Origin: Luteolibacter arcticus
Lineage (GTDB): Bacteria; Verrucomicrobiota; Verrucomicrobiia; Verrucomicrobiales; Akkermansiaceae
Reading direction: 5' to 3'
Length of the DNA stretch: 64,000 nt
Assembly: GCF_025950235.1 (NCBI RefSeq)
Contig: NZ_JAPDDT010000008.1
Coordinates: 265,750 to 329,749, forward strand
The notes under the pieces are model-generated. The model was not told the origin of the DNA and searched no databases. It saw only the letters and a program-made list of their open reading frames with translations. The position numbers were made by a program, and so were the translations under genes. Positions 36,746 through 42,183 of this stretch are shown here, in pieces; the first letter of the stretch is position 1, and each line of letters begins with the position of its first letter.

Positions 36746-37081
36746 CTAGGAGAAAAGTGCGGCAACGAGGCCAAGCAGGCTTGCGATGCCAAGGAAGAAG
36801 ACAAGACCCAGGAGGATGGTGACCCCGAAGCCCGCCACTTTGGTGATGAAGGAAGTCGGGAGGATTTTCGGCTGCTCGGACTGGAGTTGCAGGCAGGCGA
36901 TCTGGATTTCTTCGCTCTGGATATACACCTTCTCCGAGGTCTCCGAGAGCAGCTTGTCGATGGCATTCCGCAGCGCCTCGAAGGCGGCATGATTTCCGGC
37001 CAGAGTATCCCGATCGTTCCAATCTCCAAGATTCATCCAGGCGTGATCGGAAGCTTCGATAGTGGGAAGAGATGGAGTCAT
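36746..37081 (-). CDS. Small protein with a C-terminal membrane anchor
   Basis: A 111-residue protein whose last 28 residues are strongly hydrophobic (KVAGFGVTILLGLVFFLGIA and following), with no signal peptide. The layout is that of a tail-anchored protein with its soluble helical N-terminus in the cytoplasm. It starts 25 bases downstream of the last Y-RNA-like gene and ends 2 bases before the CPCC protein start. I do not recognise a family. Its place between the Y RNA array and rtcB suggests it tethers or regulates a repair component at the membrane; band-7 membrane proteins are known partners in some other Ro60 loci, but this one is not a band-7 protein. Confidence 0.65.
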   Translation of the reverse strand: MTPSLPTIEASDHAWMNLGDWNDRDTLAGNHAAFEALRNAIDKLLSETSEKVYIQSEEIQIACLQLQSEQPKILPTSFITKVAGFGVTILLGLVFFLGIASLLGLVAALFS

Positions 37082-37105
37082 GGGAGGGAGGGGTTGGAGG
37101 GGATC

Positions 37106-37228
37106 ATCGTGACAAGGAGAGCGAAGACTTCATTCTGGTGCGTCTGATTTCCGCCACGGGCACGAGGCCCGGCGGGATTGGTTACCCGCACAGGTATTAA
37201 CCACTGTAGTCTTTGCGGCATTCACGAT
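37106..37228 (-). ncRNA. Y-RNA-like gene 9 (degenerate tRNA-like insert)
   Basis: Read on the minus strand, the outer helix pairs ATCGTGA (222-228 end) with TCACGAT (37106-37112). The inner helix pairs GCAAAGAC with GTCTTCGC with one mismatch. The Ro60-helix consensus is kept: GAATGCC on the 5' strand, TACA just inside, and CCTTGTC on the 3' strand. The insert has a GCGGG/CCCGC stem where the T-arm would be and a GGGC/GCCC helix where the acceptor would be, but no TTCGA loop and no D-arm, so tRNA mimicry has decayed or differs. It is 9 bases from gene 8. Confidence 0.6.
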
Positions 37229-37237
37229 GAAAGGGAT

Positions 37238-37364
37238 CGGCGACAAGGGATTGGTGAAACGTTCCTGCTCTACCAACTGAGCTACCGGACCGAGAGAGGT
37301 CCGGACCGGACTCGAACCGGCGACCTGGTCATTACGAATGATGTAGTTTCACCGGCATTCGCCG
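37238..37364 (-). ncRNA. Y-RNA-like gene 8 with complete permuted tRNA module
   Basis: The Ro60-type helix has GGCGAATGCCGGTGAAAC on the 5' strand. Its 3' strand is GTTTCACC, then CCCTTGTCGCC. The terminal insert is a circularly permuted tRNA: T-arm GCCGGTTCGAGTCCGGT, acceptor CCGGACC, a 6-base loop, the matching acceptor strand GGTCCGG (7 of 7 pairs), then D-arm TAGCTCAGTTGGTAGAGC. The anticodon arm is replaced by the Y helix. This is the best tRNA mimic in the array. It is separated from the unknown CDS by 8 bases. Confidence 0.85.
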
Positions 37365-37372
37365 TGATTTTC

Positions 37373-37840
37373 TCAAGGGGTCAGGGTCTTGCGATACTTG
37401 GAGAGGTCTTGCAGGACCTTGCCTCCGACGATGAGAGTCTTTTCGATCTCACCGCGATCGAGCAGCGCCTCGCAGCGTGCGACGAGGTCGTTCCACTGAT
37501 CAACGAGGTTGCGCAGATCCACGAGGGGCGCGACGACCTTGGTGACTTGCACGGCCGCACCGTAGCTCTTGCGGGTCTTTGCGCGGAGCAGGATGCCTTG
37601 TGAGCCGAGCAGGTCATCGGCGGTCCGTCCGCTCAGACGCCAGGCTTGTTCCCGGTCGCCGAAGTTCGAGACGGCGTAGAGGATCTCATCCATTTCCCAG
37701 TCCCAGAAATCGATCTGGAGCAGGAACGCCACCTGCCGCTGGGGCATGGGCGTGAAGAACGCGAGGGCTTCGGCGAAGTTCTCGATCCGCGACTTGAGAA
37801 AGCGCGAGGGGCGTTCGTTGGCGTGGACGTTGGTGATCAT
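37373..37840 (-). CDS. Unrecognised 155-residue protein encoded inside the Y RNA array
   Basis: The ATG at 37840 gives ITNVHANERPSRFLKSRIEN and a mostly helical soluble protein with an aromatic cluster (FLLQIDFWDWEMDEILYAV) and a basic C-terminal half (RAKTRKSYGAAVQVTKVV, then VLQDLSKYRKTLTP). There is no signal peptide, membrane segment or recognisable catalytic motif. It begins 25 bases after Y-RNA-like gene 7 and ends 9 bases before gene 8, so it is part of the same transcript and is released as mRNA only if flanking RNAs are processed or left unprocessed. An earlier in-frame start at 37873 would overlap Y gene 7. A Y-RNA- or tRNA-binding role is plausible from position and basic charge only. 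Confidence 0.7.
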   Translation of the reverse strand: MITNVHANERPSRFLKSRIENFAEALAFFTPMPQRQVAFLLQIDFWDWEMDEILYAVSNFGDREQAWRLSGRTADDLLGSQGILLRAKTRKSYGAAVQVTKVVAPLVDLRNLVDQWNDLVARCEALLDRGEIEKTLIVGGKVLQDLSKYRKTLTP

Positions 37841-37864
37841 GGGAATCGATGGTGAAAGGAAGAT

Positions 37865-37988
37865 CCGCGACAAGGATCGGAAAGACGTTTTGCCACTGCT
37901 CTACCAAGCTGAGCTACCCGCCGGAGCGGGGCCGGAGTCGAACCGGCGACCAATGGATTAATGTATGTAGTCCTCCCTGCATTCGCGG
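37865..37988 (-). ncRNA. Y-RNA-like gene 7 with permuted tRNA module
   Basis: Outer helix CCGCGA/TCGCGG and inner helix GGGAGGAC/GTCTTTCC (all pairs possible with wobbles). The 5' strand has GCGAATGCAGGG and TACA, the 3' strand ATCCTTGTCGCGG. The insert has the T-arm GCCGGTTCGACTCCGGC, then CCCGC-TCCG-GCGGG, a 5-pair acceptor capped by a UNCG-type tetraloop, then the D-arm TAGCTCAGCTTGGTAGAGC. It lies 8 bases from gene 6. Confidence 0.85.
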
Positions 37989-37996
37989 GAGAGGGG

Positions 37997-38088
37997 CGCT
38001 GACAAGTATTTGCGGGACGTCATCCCGAATGTTTCTTTCATTACGGAACAGGAGCAAATCCTGCATGTAGTCCCGCGGGCATTCAGCG
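37997..38088 (-). ncRNA. Y-RNA-like gene 6 (no tRNA module)
   Basis: Outer helix CGCTGA/TCAGCG, inner helix GCGGGAC/GTCCCGC, with GCTGAATGCCC and TACA on the 5' strand and ACTTGTCAGC on the 3' strand. The loop holds two small hairpins, CAGGA-TTTGC-TCCTG and CCG-AATG/CATT-CGG, and nothing tRNA-like. Same consensus class as genes 4, 5, 7, 8 and 9. Confidence 0.75.
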
Positions 38089-38098
38089 TTGAAGGGAA

Positions 38099-38211
38099 CC
38101 GCGACAAAGATTGGGAAGATCCGTGATGACTGCTCTACCCGACTGAGCTACCCGCCGGAGCGGGGTTGGACTCGAACCAACGACCCGTGTAATCTTCCCG
38201 GGCATTCGCGG
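38099..38211 (-). ncRNA. Y-RNA-like gene 5 with permuted tRNA module
   Basis: Outer helix CCGCGA/TCGCGG, inner helix GGGAAGAT/ATCTTCCC, 5' strand GCGAATGCCC and 3' strand TCTTTGTCGCGG. Inside are the T-arm GTTGGTTCGAGTCCAAC, the short acceptor CCCGC-TCCG-GCGGG and the D-arm TAGCTCAGTCGGGTAGAGC. It is closely related to gene 7 in the acceptor and tetraloop. Ten bases separate it from gene 6 and nine from gene 4. Confidence 0.85.
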
Positions 38212-38220
38212 AAATGGAAG

Positions 38221-38344
38221 TTGCCGACAAGGGGCGACGAGATGAATGGCCGGCGAGCTACCATTGCTCCACTCCGCCCAAAGGCGGAGGCGGGAATCGA
38301 ACCCGCGACCTCCGGCGTGATGTAGTCTCGTCTGCATTCGGCAA
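38221..38344 (-). ncRNA. Y-RNA-like gene 4 with permuted tRNA module
   Basis: Outer helix TTGCCG/CGGCAA, inner helix GACGAGA/TCTCGTC, 5' strand GCCGAATGCAG then TACA, 3' strand CCCCTTGTCGGC. The insert has the T-arm GCGGGTTCGATTCCCGC, a full acceptor CTCCGCC/GGCGGAG with a 4-base loop, and the D-arm-like GGAGCAATGGTAGCTC. The acceptor and D-arm resemble a glycine-tRNA-type sequence, unlike those of genes 5, 7 and 8. Confidence 0.85.
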
Positions 38345-38354
38345 GAGAGGGTGT

Positions 38355-38449
38355 GTCGGCACGGCGGCGAGGTGAGGTGAGACGTCGGGCGTGTCACAGC
38401 CCAATGTAGTTTGTAGACATGTAGTCCCACCGGCATCCGCCGTGACGAC
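38355..38449 (-). ncRNA. Y-RNA-like gene 3 (no tRNA module)
   Basis: A long outer helix, GTCGTCACGGCGG with CCGCCGTGCCGAC (12 of 13 pairs), and an inner helix GGTGGGAC/GTCTCACC with one wobble. The 5' strand has GGCGGATGCCGG and TACA; the 3' strand has CCTCGCC instead of CTTGTC. The loop of about 40 bases is unstructured or weakly structured. Ten bases separate it from gene 4. Confidence 0.7.
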
Positions 38450-38463
38450 AGAATTTTCAGGAA

Positions 38464-38486
38464 GGCTTGCGGCAGATGCCGCAGCC
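38464..38486. repeat. GGCTGCGGCATC-type hairpin repeat, copy 2, between Y genes 2 and 3
   Basis: GGCTTGCGGCA and TGCCGCAGCC form a hairpin inside the 50-base spacer between Y-RNA-like genes 2 and 3. Sequence nearly identical to the copy at 33291-33314 and, inverted, to the one at 38602-38625. Confidence 0.65.
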
Positions 38487-38499
38487 ACGATCAAGCGAG

Positions 38500-38590
38500 G
38501 CCGGCACGGTGGCGAGGATTCGGGAGACAGCGAGCTTGAGAGGCTCGAACGTTTTGAGCGTGTAGTCTCCCTGGCATCCACCGCGCCGGC
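38500..38590 (-). ncRNA. Y-RNA-like gene 2 (no tRNA module)
   Basis: Outer helix GCCGGCGCGGTGG with CCACCGTGCCGGC (13 pairs, one wobble), inner helix GGGAGAC/GTCTCCC. The 5' strand has GGTGGATGCC and TACA and the 3' strand has CCTCGCC. The 37-base loop contains a possible small GAGC/GCTC hairpin. Same class as genes 1 and 3. Confidence 0.7.
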
Positions 38591-38601
38591 GGATTGTTAG
38601 A

Positions 38602-38625
38602 GGCTGTGGCTAGATGCCGCAGCCA
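38602..38625. repeat. GGCTGCGGCATC-type hairpin repeat, copy 3, between Y genes 1 and 2
   Basis: GGCTGTGGCTAGATGCCGCAGCC-type hairpin (GGCTGTGGC against GCCGCAGCC) within the 48-base spacer between Y-RNA-like genes 1 and 2. It may act as a processing site or simply be an inserted palindrome. Confidence 0.6.
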
Positions 38626-38638
38626 CGGTCGAGGCGAG

Positions 38639-38721
38639 GCCGGCGCGGCGGCGAGGAAAGCGAAGACGGTCGTGCCATGAGCAATGGAGTTGTAGTCTTC
38701 ACCGGCATCCGCCGCGCCGGC
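38639..38721 (-). ncRNA. Y-RNA-like gene 1 (no tRNA module)
   Basis: This is the first RNA after rsr. Outer helix GCCGGCGCGGCGG with CCGCCGCGCCGGC (13 perfect pairs), inner helix GAAGAC/GTCTTC. 5' strand GGCGGATGCCGG with TACA just inside, 3' strand CCTCGCC. The loop is about 27 bases. Although shorter, it keeps the bulged two-helix organisation of a Ro60-binding Y RNA. Confidence 0.7.
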
Positions 38722-38731
38722 AGATCAGGCT

Positions 38732-38776
38732 CGGGAGCGAGACGCTCCCGCAACGGACTGGGGCAAGATGCCCCAG
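38732..38776. repeat. Two adjacent hairpins at the rsr 3' end
   Basis: CGGGAGCG-AGA-CGCTCCCG (38732-38750) and CTGGGGCAAGATGCCCCAG (38758-38776) stand back to back between the rsr stop and Y-RNA-like gene 1. The second is related to the GGCTGCGGCATC hairpins. No T-run follows, so transcription probably continues into the array; they may separate or stabilise the rsr mRNA. Confidence 0.6.
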
Positions 38777-38782
38777 CTACGG

Positions 38783-40357
38783 TCATGCGAGTTTCATGCG
38801 TTCTGTTAGAGGCTGGAGTTCGATCTCGCTGATCCAGTGATCGGTTCCATCGGCCCCGGCCGCGAAGGCGGCGATAAGGTCGAAGACGGAGTCACTGAAG
38901 CCGCCGATATTGAGGATGTCCTTGCGGTCCGGCGCCTGCGCGGTGGTGTTTGGCACCAGATCGATGCAGACGAGACGGGCCTTCGGGTTACGGGTCTTGA
39001 GCTTCTCCCACTCGACCATCATGGCGGTTCCACGATTGGCCCGCGGGTCGGCCCAGGATTCATTGTCGGAAACGAAGACCACCAGATCGGGGGCCGCCTT
39101 TTCCGTGTTGAGCAGCCGCAGCGGGGCCGAGCAGTTGGTCGCGCCCGGTGGCAGGCTCGACAGCTTGGTCGCATTGGTCATGACGGTATCGCGCGGGTTG
39201 AGTTCCAGTGAGACGACGTCTTCCTTGAACGGGATGATCCGGGCGTTCCGGTTCTTCCGCAGGAAGGCGGCGGCCACTAGGCCGGCGACATCGACGCAGC
39301 GCACGACCGAGCTGGCACCCGGCCGGTAGCCGGTCACCGGACCGTGCATCGAGCCGGAGACGTCAGCGCAGACGACGACCGATCCGTTGATTTCCGGCAC
39401 GTTCGAGATCGCAACTTCCATTGCGTCCTGAAGAGCCTCCCGGAGCACTCCCGGCACCGCCTTGTCCGCATTCAAAAACGCGACCAGAAGCTGATAGGGG
39501 AACACCCGGGCGCGCCGGACTTGCTCGGGATCGGCCAGCCGTGCGGCCAGCTTTTCCGTCATGCCGCCGAACTTGAACACACCGTGACGGGCAAAGGTGT
39601 TCAGGTTCATGCGGGTGGTTTGCCACGACGCGTTTCCGGCGATCATCGACCACTCCCGGTCTCCGAGATCGAGGGCGGTGAGCATCTGGAACGGCACGTC
39701 GGGGACCTCGCCTTCCTTGGAAAGCTTCCATGCCTCGTAGGCACGCAAGGTTTCGGGAAGGGCGGCGGCGTCGAAGGGCTTGCCGACCAGCCAGGCGTAG
39801 AAGGCCTCGCGGGTGGCATCGGCCGGACGCGGGTGGACCATCTTCACGACATCCGCCAGCGAGGGATCGTTGCCGATCGTCGCGTTGACGAGCTGACGTT
39901 CGTTGGCCCGCTCGAGCCACTGGCGGACGAGCCGCTTTGGCGCGGAGCCGAGGGACTTCCGCCCGGTGACGCCGGAGCGCAGGATCTGCACGAAGTTCCG
40001 GAGCATCTTCCCGTTGTCGATGACTTGCGGGAAGATTTCGGCGAGCCGGTCGAGGTCGCGGGTGGCAAGCACCGCGCAGAGCAAGGCCGGCATGTCCTTC
40101 ATGAAGCCCTTGCGCCGGGCGTAGAGGGCGGTCTGTGCGAGGAAATCGACGTCCACCTGGCGGGCCAGCTCGAGCACGCGGTCGAGCTGGGTTTCGGCAG
40201 TGGCGTAGTAGGTGCGGGTGAGGCACCCGGTAGCCGCGAGTCGTGCGAGGGTGGCCTTTGGCGACAACTCGTAGGCCGGGGCGCCCGCGTCATTGCGGAC
40301 GGTGGCCGCGGGCACCAGTGCGCCGCGGATCGCTTGGAAGAGGTTCTTATTCGCCAT
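38783..40357 (-). CDS. rsr: Ro60 orthologue (TROVE-domain RNA-binding ring protein, Rsr)
   Basis: A 524-residue protein that binds Y RNAs on the outside of a HEAT-repeat ring and ends of misfolded RNAs in its cavity. The TROVE region covers about residues 20-320 (ATGCLTRTYYATAETQLDRV, FLAQTALYARRKGFMKDMPA and LRNFVQILRSGVTGRKSLG are typical). The C-terminal von Willebrand A domain (about 325-524) has an intact MIDAS motif, DVSGSMHG (Asp about 332), with TNATKLSSLPPGATNCSAPL in the second loop. It has a sigma-54 promoter 40 bases upstream and is followed directly by nine Y-RNA-like genes. In bacteria Rsr works with Y RNA and exonucleases such as PNPase in RNA quality control, and here with RtcB/RtcA. 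Confidence 0.95.
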   Translation of the reverse strand: MANKNLFQAIRGALVPAATVRNDAGAPAYELSPKATLARLAATGCLTRTYYATAETQLDRVLELARQVDVDFLAQTALYARRKGFMKDMPALLCAVLATRDLDRLAEIFPQVIDNGKMLRNFVQILRSGVTGRKSLGSAPKRLVRQWLERANERQLVNATIGNDPSLADVVKMVHPRPADATREAFYAWLVGKPFDAAALPETLRAYEAWKLSKEGEVPDVPFQMLTALDLGDREWSMIAGNASWQTTRMNLNTFARHGVFKFGGMTEKLAARLADPEQVRRARVFPYQLLVAFLNADKAVPGVLREALQDAMEVAISNVPEINGSVVVCADVSGSMHGPVTGYRPGASSVVRCVDVAGLVAAAFLRKNRNARIIPFKEDVVSLELNPRDTVMTNATKLSSLPPGATNCSAPLRLLNTEKAAPDLVVFVSDNESWADPRANRGTAMMVEWEKLKTRNPKARLVCIDLVPNTTAQAPDRKDILNIGGFSDSVFDLIAAFAAGADGTDHWISEIELQPLTERMKLA

Positions 40358-40397
40358 TTTGGTTATCCGGGGGTTGTGCCGGATGAGAAGAGGTATG

Positions 40398-40412
40398 GCA
40401 GGGGGTGTGCCA
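40398..40412 (-). promoter_or_regulatory. Sigma-54 promoter of the rsr-Y RNA-rtcBA unit
   Basis: On the minus strand TGGCAC-ACCCC-CTGC gives the -24 GG and -12 GC at the exact spacing of sigma-54 promoters, with one deviation (C for T before TGC). Transcription would begin near 40386, about 30 bases before the rsr ATG. The divergent gene encodes RtcR, a sigma-54 activator, which supports the assignment. Confidence 0.85.
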
Positions 40413-40532
40413 ACGTGAGACGTGGGATGGTGGATTGGAGATGGAAGGTGTTGGAATACAGCGGATAAGAAATTTTGGTAGAGTTTTTCGGGGGCTTTGG
40501 CTCCGGGTTGGAGTGAGGGGTGAAATCGCTAG

Positions 40533-40546
40533 AAAGCGCGTGCTTT
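40533..40546. promoter_or_regulatory. Candidate RtcR operator
   Basis: AAAGCGCGTGCTTT is a 14-base near-palindrome located 20 bases before the rtcR start and about 120 bases upstream of the sigma-54 promoter, where an enhancer-type activator site is expected. Only one copy is seen, so the assignment is weak. Confidence 0.35.
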
Positions 40547-40566
40547 ATCTGAATGGATAGGATTGG

Positions 40567-42168
40567 ATGGGGAGCGTGAAACGCGTGGTCATTGGTTTGC
40601 TTGGAACGAAGCTCGATGGAGGGGTCGAGCCGAACCGCTGGGACGGCTGGCGGCCGAGCGTGTCGTTGTTCCAGCATGAGGAGCTGCTGTTTGACCGCTT
40701 CGAGCTCCTGGCGGAGCAGCAGTTCTCCCATCTCCAGAACCGGGTCGCCGAGGATGTCCGGCTGGTCTCGCCGGAGACGGAGGTCCGCCGGCACGTCGTC
40801 GATTTCGGCAAGGACCCGTGGGACCTCGCCGCGGTGTATGGCGCGCTCCACGAGTGGGCGCGCGATTACACCTTCGATCCGGAGCGGGAGGAATACTGGG
40901 TGCACATCACGACCGGCACGCACATCGCGCAGATCTCGTTTTTCCTGCTGGTGGAGGCGGGCTATGTGCCGGCGAAGCTGATCCAGACCTCGCCGCGCTC
41001 CATCCAGCGGTCGTCCGATCCGGCCGGGCGCTATGCGGTGATCGACCTCGATCTATCAAAGTACGACGCGCTTAGTACCCGCTTCGCCCGCGATGCGGTG
41101 GAGACGACGGCTTTCCTGAAGAGCGGGATCGCGACCCGCAATGCCGGCTTCAACCGGCTGATCGACCGGATCGAACAGGTGGCGCTGCGCTCGCAGGCGC
41201 CGATGCTGCTCTGCGGTCCGACCGGGGCGGGCAAGTCCCAGCTCGCCCGGCGCATCTTCGAACTGCGCAAGCAGCGCGGCGGCCTGCGCGGCAGCTTCGT
41301 GGAAATGAACTGCGCCACGCTGCGGGGCGACACGGCGGCCTCGGCGTTGTTCGGCCACGTGCGGGGCTCCTTCACCGGGGCGCAGAAGGACCGGCCGGGC
41401 CTGCTCCGTGAAGCTGACGGCGGCCTGCTCTTCCTCGATGAGATCGGCGAACTCGGTCCGGACGAGCAGGCGATGCTGCTGCGTGCGCTGGAGGACAAGA
41501 CCTTCTTGCCGGTCGGTTCCGACAAGCCGGTGAGCAGCGACTTCCAGCTCATCGCCGGGACCAACCGCGATCTGCGCGAGTCGGTGGTGAGCGGTCGCTT
41601 CCGCGAGGATCTGTTAGCGCGGATTCATCTATGGACCTTCGAGCTGCCGGCGCTGAAGCAGCGGCGGGAAGACATCGCGCCGAATCTGGAGTTCGAGCTG
41701 GAGCGCTTCGCCCGCGCGAATGGCAAGCAGGCCAGCTTCAACAAGGAGGCGCGCCAGGCGTTCCTGAAGTTCGCCGAGGCCGCCGATACGCTGTGGAGCG
41801 GGAACTTCCGCGATCTCAATGCCGCGATCACCCGCATGGCGACCCTTGCGCCACGCGGGCGCATCCGGGTGGAGGAGGTGGATGAGGAAATTGCGCGCCT
41901 GCGGGAAAGCTGGAAGCGGCCGGGAAGTACGGCGGACGCCGTAGATTGTATTTCCCTGGAGGGATTGCTGGATGACGAGATCGACCCTTTCGATCGCATG
42001 CAGCTCGCCCATGTCGTGGCCATCTGCCGGAAGTCGCGGACGCTTTCGGAGGCGGGGCGCGAATTGTTCTCGGTGTCGCGCAAGAAGCGGGCGGTGACCA
42101 ATGACGCGGATCGCTTGAAGAAATACCTCGCGAAGTTCGGTCTCGATTTCGAGCGGTGCCGTGCTTGA
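40567..42168 (+). CDS. rtcR: RtcR, CARF-domain sigma-54 transcription activator
   Basis: A 533-residue regulator of the RNA-repair unit, transcribed divergently from it. The N-terminal domain (about 1-185; VVIGLLGTKLDGG and YWVHITTGTHIAQISFFLL) is the CARF-like sensor that binds RNA-derived ligands. The central AAA+ domain (about 190-430) has Walker A GPTGAGKSQLARRIF, Walker B LLFLDEIGELG, and GSFTGA, the sigma-54-contacting loop (usually GAFTGA). The C-terminus has a short helix-turn-helix-like region (LSEAGRELFSVSRKK). RtcR is known to respond to damaged tRNA ends and activate rtcBA. Start chosen at ATG 40567, matching the family N-terminus. Confidence 0.95.
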   Translation: MGSVKRVVIGLLGTKLDGGVEPNRWDGWRPSVSLFQHEELLFDRFELLAEQQFSHLQNRVAEDVRLVSPETEVRRHVVDFGKDPWDLAAVYGALHEWARDYTFDPEREEYWVHITTGTHIAQISFFLLVEAGYVPAKLIQTSPRSIQRSSDPAGRYAVIDLDLSKYDALSTRFARDAVETTAFLKSGIATRNAGFNRLIDRIEQVALRSQAPMLLCGPTGAGKSQLARRIFELRKQRGGLRGSFVEMNCATLRGDTAASALFGHVRGSFTGAQKDRPGLLREADGGLLFLDEIGELGPDEQAMLLRALEDKTFLPVGSDKPVSSDFQLIAGTNRDLRESVVSGRFREDLLARIHLWTFELPALKQRREDIAPNLEFELERFARANGKQASFNKEARQAFLKFAEAADTLWSGNFRDLNAAITRMATLAPRGRIRVEEVDEEIARLRESWKRPGSTADAVDCISLEGLLDDEIDPFDRMQLAHVVAICRKSRTLSEAGRELFSVSRKKRAVTNDADRLKKYLAKFGLDFERCRA

Positions 42169-42183
42169 GGCGAGCCGCACCGC

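Noticed and set aside
36744..37022. N-terminal extension of the CPCC protein
   Set aside because: It overlaps the membrane-protein gene out of frame and is low-complexity Arg/Pro/His sequence.
37238..38344. Four apparent tRNA genes on the minus strand
   Set aside because: T-arm, acceptor and D-arm occur in permuted order, no anticodon arm fits, and each lies within a Ro60-type helix. They are Y-RNA tRNA mimics, not tRNA genes.
37106..38721. CRISPR array
   Set aside because: Unit lengths vary from 83 to 127 bases, the shared parts are short helix strands, and there are no cas genes. The CARF-like domain of RtcR is explained by its known role in RNA repair.
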